Source: DATEOR01 sp963766725
GTDB taxonomy: Bacteria; Actinomycetota; Thermoleophilia; Gaiellales; Gaiellaceae
Length of the DNA: 64,000 nt
NCBI GenBank assembly: GCA_963766725.1
Contig: CAVYBK010000006.1
Location: 62,001 to 126,000, forward strand
Direction: 5' to 3'
The stretch's first letter is position 1; each line of letters starts with the position of its first letter. The notes below the pieces were generated by a model. That model was not told the DNA's origin and ran no database searches. It was given only the letters and a program-made list of their open reading frames with translations. Below, piece after piece: positions 61,201-64,000 of the stretch. A program made the translations under genes and the position numbers.

Positions 61201-62422
61201 CGTCCACCGAGATCTCCTCGTCGGCGGCGACGGCGACGATCTGCTGCGCCAAGACGTCGAGCGGGTTCCGCGGCACGCGCGTCTCCTCGATGGCGCCTTC
61301 GCGCATGCGCTGGGCAACGACAGCCGATTCGAGCAGGTCGGCCCGGAACTTGGGGAAGATGCGCCCCTTCGAAGGTTCGTCGAGGCGATGGCCGGCGCGG
61401 CCGACCCGCTGCAGGCCGCGCGCGACCGACTTGGGCGACTCGACCTGGATGACGAGGTCGACGGCGCCCATGTCGATCCCGAGCTCGAGGGACGACGTGG
61501 CGACGAGGGCGGGGATCTCGCCACGTTTGAGGAGCTCTTCGACCTCGACGCGCTGCTCACGCGCCAGCGAGCCGTGGTGCGCGCGGGCGATCTCGCGCTC
61601 CGCGAGCTCGTTCAGCCGCAGGGCAAGCCGCTCGGCCAACCGGCGGTTGTTGACGAAGACGATCGTCGAGCGGTGGCTCTCGACGAGCTGCAGGAGCTCG
61701 GGGTAGATCGACGGCCAGATCGAGTTGCCCTCCCCCGGCTCGCGCATGTCCTCGACTGGGACGACGACCCGCAGGTCGAGCTCCTTCGCCCGCCCGGCGT
61801 CGACGAGCTCGATGTCGCGCCCCCCGGAGACGAAGCGGCCGATCTCGTCGAGCGGCCGCTGGGTCGCCGAGAGGCCGATGCGCTGAACCGGCTCGGCGGT
61901 GAGGCGCTCCAGCCGCTCGAGACTGAGCGCGAGGTGGGCGCCGCGCTTGCTACCAGCGACGGCGTGCACCTCGTCCACGATCACGAAGCGGATGGTTCGG
62001 AGCGTCTCGCGCGCCCGCGAGGTGAGGAGGAGAAAGAGCGACTCGGGCGTGGTGATGAGGATGTCCGGCGGGTTGCGCAGCATGGCCGCGCGCTCCTTCG
62101 CCGGGGTGTCGCCGGTGCGGACGCCGACCGTGAGGCTCGAGCCGATTCCCGCCAGAGGGCCGCGGAGGTTGCGCTCGACGTCGTAGTTGAGCGCCTTGAG
62201 CGGGCTGACGTAGAGCACCTGGATGCCCTCGCCGGGCCGCGCGCGGTCGAGCGCCCAGAGGAAGGCCGCGAGCGTCTTCCCCGAGCCCGTCGGCGCCTGG
62301 ATGAGCGTGTGCTTGCCGGACGCGATCGCGGGCCAGCCGCGCTCCTGGGCGGGAGTCGGCGCGTCGAAGGTCTGCTCGAACCAGCGGCGAACGGTGGGGC
62401 TGAACGGCGCGAGCGCGCTCAC
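58217..62422 (-). CDS. lhr: Lhr-type DEAD/DEAH-box DNA repair helicase
   Basis: The 1401-residue protein from GTG 62422 has a superfamily 2 core: PTPAQERGWPAIASGKH (Q-motif), IQAPTGSGKTLAAF, DEVHAVAGSKRGAHLALSLERL (outline, DEVH box), LSATQRP, TIVFVNNRRLAERLALRLNE and QRVGRAGHRL. Winged-helix and Lhr-core domains follow, with a long C-terminal domain, matching the bacterial large Lhr (about 1400-1500). ATP-dependent 3'-5' translocase in DNA repair. Downstream coupling to nei supports a repair operon; an HhH glycosylase is divergent. Confidence 0.93.
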   Translation of the reverse strand: MSALAPFSPTVRRWFEQTFDAPTPAQERGWPAIASGKHTLIQAPTGSGKTLAAFLWALDRARPGEGIQVLYVSPLKALNYDVERNLRGPLAGIGSSLTVGVRTGDTPAKERAAMLRNPPDILITTPESLFLLLTSRARETLRTIRFVIVDEVHAVAGSKRGAHLALSLERLERLTAEPVQRIGLSATQRPLDEIGRFVSGGRDIELVDAGRAKELDLRVVVPVEDMREPGEGNSIWPSIYPELLQLVESHRSTIVFVNNRRLAERLALRLNELAEREIARAHHGSLAREQRVEVEELLKRGEIPALVATSSLELGIDMGAVDLVIQVESPKSVARGLQRVGRAGHRLDEPSKGRIFPKFRADLLESAVVAQRMREGAIEETRVPRNPLDVLAQQIVAVAADEEISVDELHDLVRRAYPFRDLSRKQLENVLDMLAGRYPSEEFAELRPRIIWDRVRGFVRGREGARRLAVTNAGTIPDRGLFGVYLVEGGGRVGELDEEMVYEARAGQTFLLGASTWRIEEITRDRVLVSPAPGIPGLVPFWKGEGVGRPFELGQAIGRTARELVGLDDKRAIERLTDQHSLDERAAQNLLTYLREQEEATRAIPSDRTVVVERFRDEIGDWRLCILTPFGGRVHAPWSLALAARLRESLGLEVNAIWSDDGIALHLPDADAPPPIDDVLIDPAELEELVVTELAGTALFGARFRENAARALLIPRRRPGQRTPLWQQRLKAQGLLQVARRYSDFPVILETYRECLQDVFDLPALRELLAALRQRRIDLVEVETPTASPYASSLLFDYVATYMYEDDTPLAERRAQALSLDRDLLKELLGQEELRDLIDPAALEQVEEELRGSPKSPDQLHDLLLRRGDLRSGEYEAALAEPLEAERRAVQIRVGGETRLIAAEDAGRYRDAVGAMPPSGLPDAFLETGDDPLGGLLIRYARGRGPFTTAEAAARFAIAFERAEAELGRLERDGRLVRGELRPGGTEREWCEPDVLRRLRRASLAALRKEVEPVDEEALGRFLPAWHGIDRRATLREALVPLQGVSLPVSLWETGILPRRVPGFQPAELDQLTASGEVVWVGAGLERVAVYFREDAPALGRPATLPPPEGEAYDRIRAALEGSALFWFDLLRETGLDAETALPALWELVWSGEVTNDAWQPLRAARRFQAPRPERRPRRFSRRRSDAITATQGRWAGTAPIFAGDPDPRALAELLLERQGIVTRDGVRGEGVPGGYAPVYRELRNLETLGLCRRGYFVEGLGGAQFALPGAVERLREHPAEPLPLVLAAADPAQPYGAALPWPKRAGARAARVAGAYVVLLGGSPALYVERGGRSLVPLRDPDPEWLRPALDALVAHVRSTGQKRLAVERFDGEPVSESEIMPLLVEAGFLPGPRRAVLRG

Positions 62423-62561
62423 CGTTCCAGCGTATCGCGCGGGCGGACGCCTACCGGGGCGGGCTTGGGCCATGCGTTGGGTGCTCGTCCCTCCTCCCAC
62501 CCCGACCCTAAGAGCGAAATCGTCGCGCCGCTGGAACGCAACGCATCAGAAAGAAGGAGGT

Positions 62562-62589
62562 TTGCGGAGAAAGCGTCAGGCGCTAGGAT
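62562..62589 (+). promoter_or_regulatory. Promoter of HhH glycosylase gene, probably leaderless
   Basis: TTGCGG (62562-62567), 16-nt spacer and TAGGAT (62584-62589). The expected transcription start coincides with the ATG at 62596. An AAGGAGG at 62552-62558 is too far upstream to serve that ATG. Confidence 0.55.
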
Positions 62590-62595
62590 CGGCAC

Positions 62596-63177
62596 ATGGA
62601 CGACACATGCACCGGCCCGGCTCCACTTCACCGGCAACGACGAGGCCGACGCGCTCCTCGCCGAGGAGCCGCTCGCGCTCCTCATCGGCTTCGTCCTCGA
62701 CCAGCAGGTCCCGGTGCAGAAGGCCTTCTCGGGGCCGCTCGAGCTGAAGCGGCGGATCGGCAATCTCGACGCAAGCGCGATCGCGGGCATGGACCCCGGC
62801 GAGCTCGACCGCGCATTCCGGGAGCGGCCGGCGCTCCATCGCTTCCCCGGGACGATGGCGATGCGGACGCAGGAGCTCTGTGCCGCCATCGCAACGGACT
62901 ACGACGGCGACGCCGCCCGTGTCTGGACCGAGGCGAGCGACGGCAAGGACCTTCAGCAGCGCCTTCTCGACCTGCCCGGCATCGGCCCGATGAAGGCACG
63001 GTCGCTGATCGCGATCCTGGGCAAGCGGTTCGGGATCAAGCCGCCCGGCTGGGAGGACGTCGCTCCGAGCCATCCCACCCTCGGCGACGTCGACTCCGTC
63101 GAAGCTCTCCTGGACTACCAGGCGAAGAAGCGCGCGCACAAGGCGGCCATGCGCGCCGCCGGCGCGACCAGGCCTAG
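62596..63177 (+). CDS. HhH-GPD-type base excision DNA repair protein (two frameshifts)
   Basis: The coherent protein is in a frame without its own start: RLHFTGNDEADALLAEEPLALLIGFVLDQQVPVQKAFSGP (outline), DGKDLQQRLLDLPGIGPMKARSLIAIL (HhH motif LPGIGPMKA) and PGWEDVAPSHPTLGDVDS. It matches the small HhH-GPD proteins of actinobacteria. Removing one A at 62605 connects it to ATG 62596 (MDDHAPARLHF). At the 3' end the frame stays open to the right edge; a single indel near 63165 would restore a stop at 63175-63177. Catalytic activity is not known for this group. Confidence 0.75.
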   Translation: MDDTCTGPAPLHRQRRGRRAPRRGAARAPHRLRPRPAGPGAEGLLGAARAEAADRQSRRKRDRGHGPRRARPRIPGAAGAPSLPRDDGDADAGALCRHRNGLRRRRRPCLDRGERRQGPSAAPSRPARHRPDEGTVADRDPGQAVRDQAARLGGRRSEPSHPRRRRLRRSSPGLPGEEARAQGGHARRRRDQA

Positions 63178-63220
63178 TAGCTACAGACCTCTCTCGAGAG
63201 CCGAGCGGGCCTCGAAGGGC

Positions 63221-64000
63221 TCAGCCGACCTCGGTGAGCGCGGACGAGCGGTTCTCCCGCACCATCTCGCGCGCGATCACGAGTCGCTGGATCTCGTTCG
63301 TGCCCTCGTAGATCTGCGTGATCTTGGCGTCGCGCATCATGCGCTCGACCGGGTACTCCTTGATGTAGCCGTAGCCGCCGAGGATCTGCACGGCGTCGAC
63401 CGTGACCTCCATCGCGACGTCCGAGCAGAGGAGCTTCGCCATCGCGGAGTACTTGGTCAGGTCAGGCGCGTCCTCGTCGATCATGACTCCGACCTTGTAG
63501 AGGAGGTCGCGCGCCGCCTCGCACTTCGTCTCCATGTCCGCGAGCTTCGCCGCGATCATCTGGTGCTCGACGATCGGCTTGCCCATGGTCTCCCTCGACT
63601 GGGCGTAGTCGAGCGCATAGTCGGTCGCGCCCTGGGCGATCCCGAGCGCCTGGGCGGCAATCCCGGGCCGCGAGCGGTCGAGGATCCGCATCGCGATCTT
63701 GAAGCCCTCGCCCTCGCTCCCGATGAGATTCGCCGCCGGCACGCGGCAGTCGTTGAAGAAGACCTCGCCGGTGGTCGAGCCTTTGATCCCGAGCTTCGGC
63801 TCGATGCGGCCGACCTCGAAACCGGGTGCGTCGGACTCGACCATGAAGCACGAGATGCCGTCGTGACCCGCCGACGGGTCGGTCTTCGCGAACACCGTGT
63901 AGAGGTGCGCGACCCCTGCGTTCGTGATGAAGCGCTTCGAGCCGTTGAGGACGTACTCGTCGCCGTCGCGCTTCGCCTCCGTGCGCATCGCGGCGGCATC
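63221..64000 (-). CDS. Acyl-CoA dehydrogenase, partial (N-terminus outside window)
   Basis: About 259 C-terminal residues are present; the frame is open at the right edge (DAAAMRTEAKRDGDEYVLNG). Motifs: GSKRFITNAGVA, LGIKGSTTGEVFFNDCRVP, RPGIAAQALGIAQGATDYAL, QILGGYGYIKEYPVERMMRD and IYEGTNEIQRLVIAREM with the catalytic Glu. It resembles short-chain (butyryl-CoA) dehydrogenases that pair with electron-transfer flavoprotein. It probably acts in fatty-acid oxidation with the thiolase and 3-hydroxyacyl-CoA dehydrogenase. Confidence 0.92.
   Translation of the reverse strand, partial: DAAAMRTEAKRDGDEYVLNGSKRFITNAGVAHLYTVFAKTDPSAGHDGISCFMVESDAPGFEVGRIEPKLGIKGSTTGEVFFNDCRVPAANLIGSEGEGFKIAMRILDRSRPGIAAQALGIAQGATDYALDYAQSRETMGKPIVEHQMIAAKLADMETKCEAARDLLYKVGVMIDEDAPDLTKYSAMAKLLCSDVAMEVTVDAVQILGGYGYIKEYPVERMMRDAKITQIYEGTNEIQRLVIAREMVRENRSSALTEVG

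Noticed and set aside
1..64000. Search for tRNA, rRNA, insertion sequences, integrase or phage genes
   Set aside because: No cloverleaf, rRNA-like stretch, transposase motif or terminal inverted repeat was recognised by eye; a dedicated covariance-model search would be needed to exclude small RNAs.

Overview
The window is high-GC DNA with tightly packed genes, many ATGA/GTGA/TTGA overlaps, GTG and TTG starts, and TANNNT -10 boxes close to start codons. Gene content points to an actinobacterium: SipW-type secretion, a PASTA protein, DUF3052 and DUF4242 proteins, a leucine-degradation acyl-CoA carboxylase, and an FtsZ with the AGEGGGTGTG loop. A Thermoleophilia/Gaiellales-like member of Actinomycetota is my best inference, not something proven here. 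Many genes carry a single extra base that breaks the frame. This suggests uncorrected consensus errors, so several 'broken' genes are annotated as whole genes with a noted frameshift.

Layout. 0-5.5 kb: RiPP-like maturation and surface genes (HPr-kinase-like fragment, lasso B2 protease, nucleotidyltransferase, ABC exporter, glycosyltransferase, alkaline-phosphatase-fold hydrolase). 5.5-7.2 kb: catalytic subunit of a B12 acyl-CoA mutase with isobutyryl-CoA-mutase-type specificity residues. 7.4-13.7 kb: secreted fibre-like cluster (TasA-like protein, SipW peptidase, Ig-repeat protein, TasA/PASTA protein). 13.7-21 kb: TauE permease, PduO corrinoid adenosyltransferase, lipoprotein remnant, 3-hydroxyacyl-CoA dehydrogenase, YihY protein, thiolase, M48 protease, two DUF4389 membrane proteins. 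21-27 kb: complete trp operon trpE-G-D-CF-B-A behind a leader peptide and attenuator. 27-31.6 kb: a 108-residue CxCG protein, an unknown protein, CheB- and CheR-PAS proteins, a P1 peptidase. 31.8-43.1 kb: leucine/branched-chain acyl-CoA catabolism (carboxylase subunits, enoyl-CoA hydratase, acyl-CoA dehydrogenase) mixed with an ECF sigma factor, a second CxCG protein, a DapA-like aldolase, PdxH, an SCP2 protein, an MFS exporter and aminopeptidase A. 43.2-50.9 kb: small conserved proteins, threonine deaminase, MeaB, MFS, HisC-like aminotransferase, Lon-substrate-domain protein, GNAT. 50.9-64 kb: gamma-glutamyltransferase, FtsZ with ParA, agmatinase family, an unknown HEPN-like protein, Nei glycosylase, Lhr helicase, HhH glycosylase and a partial acyl-CoA dehydrogenase.

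How it fits together. The mutase, PduO adenosyltransferase and MeaB form a dispersed adenosylcobalamin toolkit. The carboxylase, hydratase, dehydrogenases, 3-hydroxyacyl-CoA dehydrogenase and thiolase cover branched-chain amino-acid and fatty-acid oxidation. The trp operon appears to be controlled by ribosome-mediated attenuation. The SipW cluster is the most system-like uncharacterised block. The two CxCG paralogs, each beside a regulator, are the most interesting small-protein family. No tRNA, rRNA, CRISPR array, insertion sequence or phage gene was recognised.
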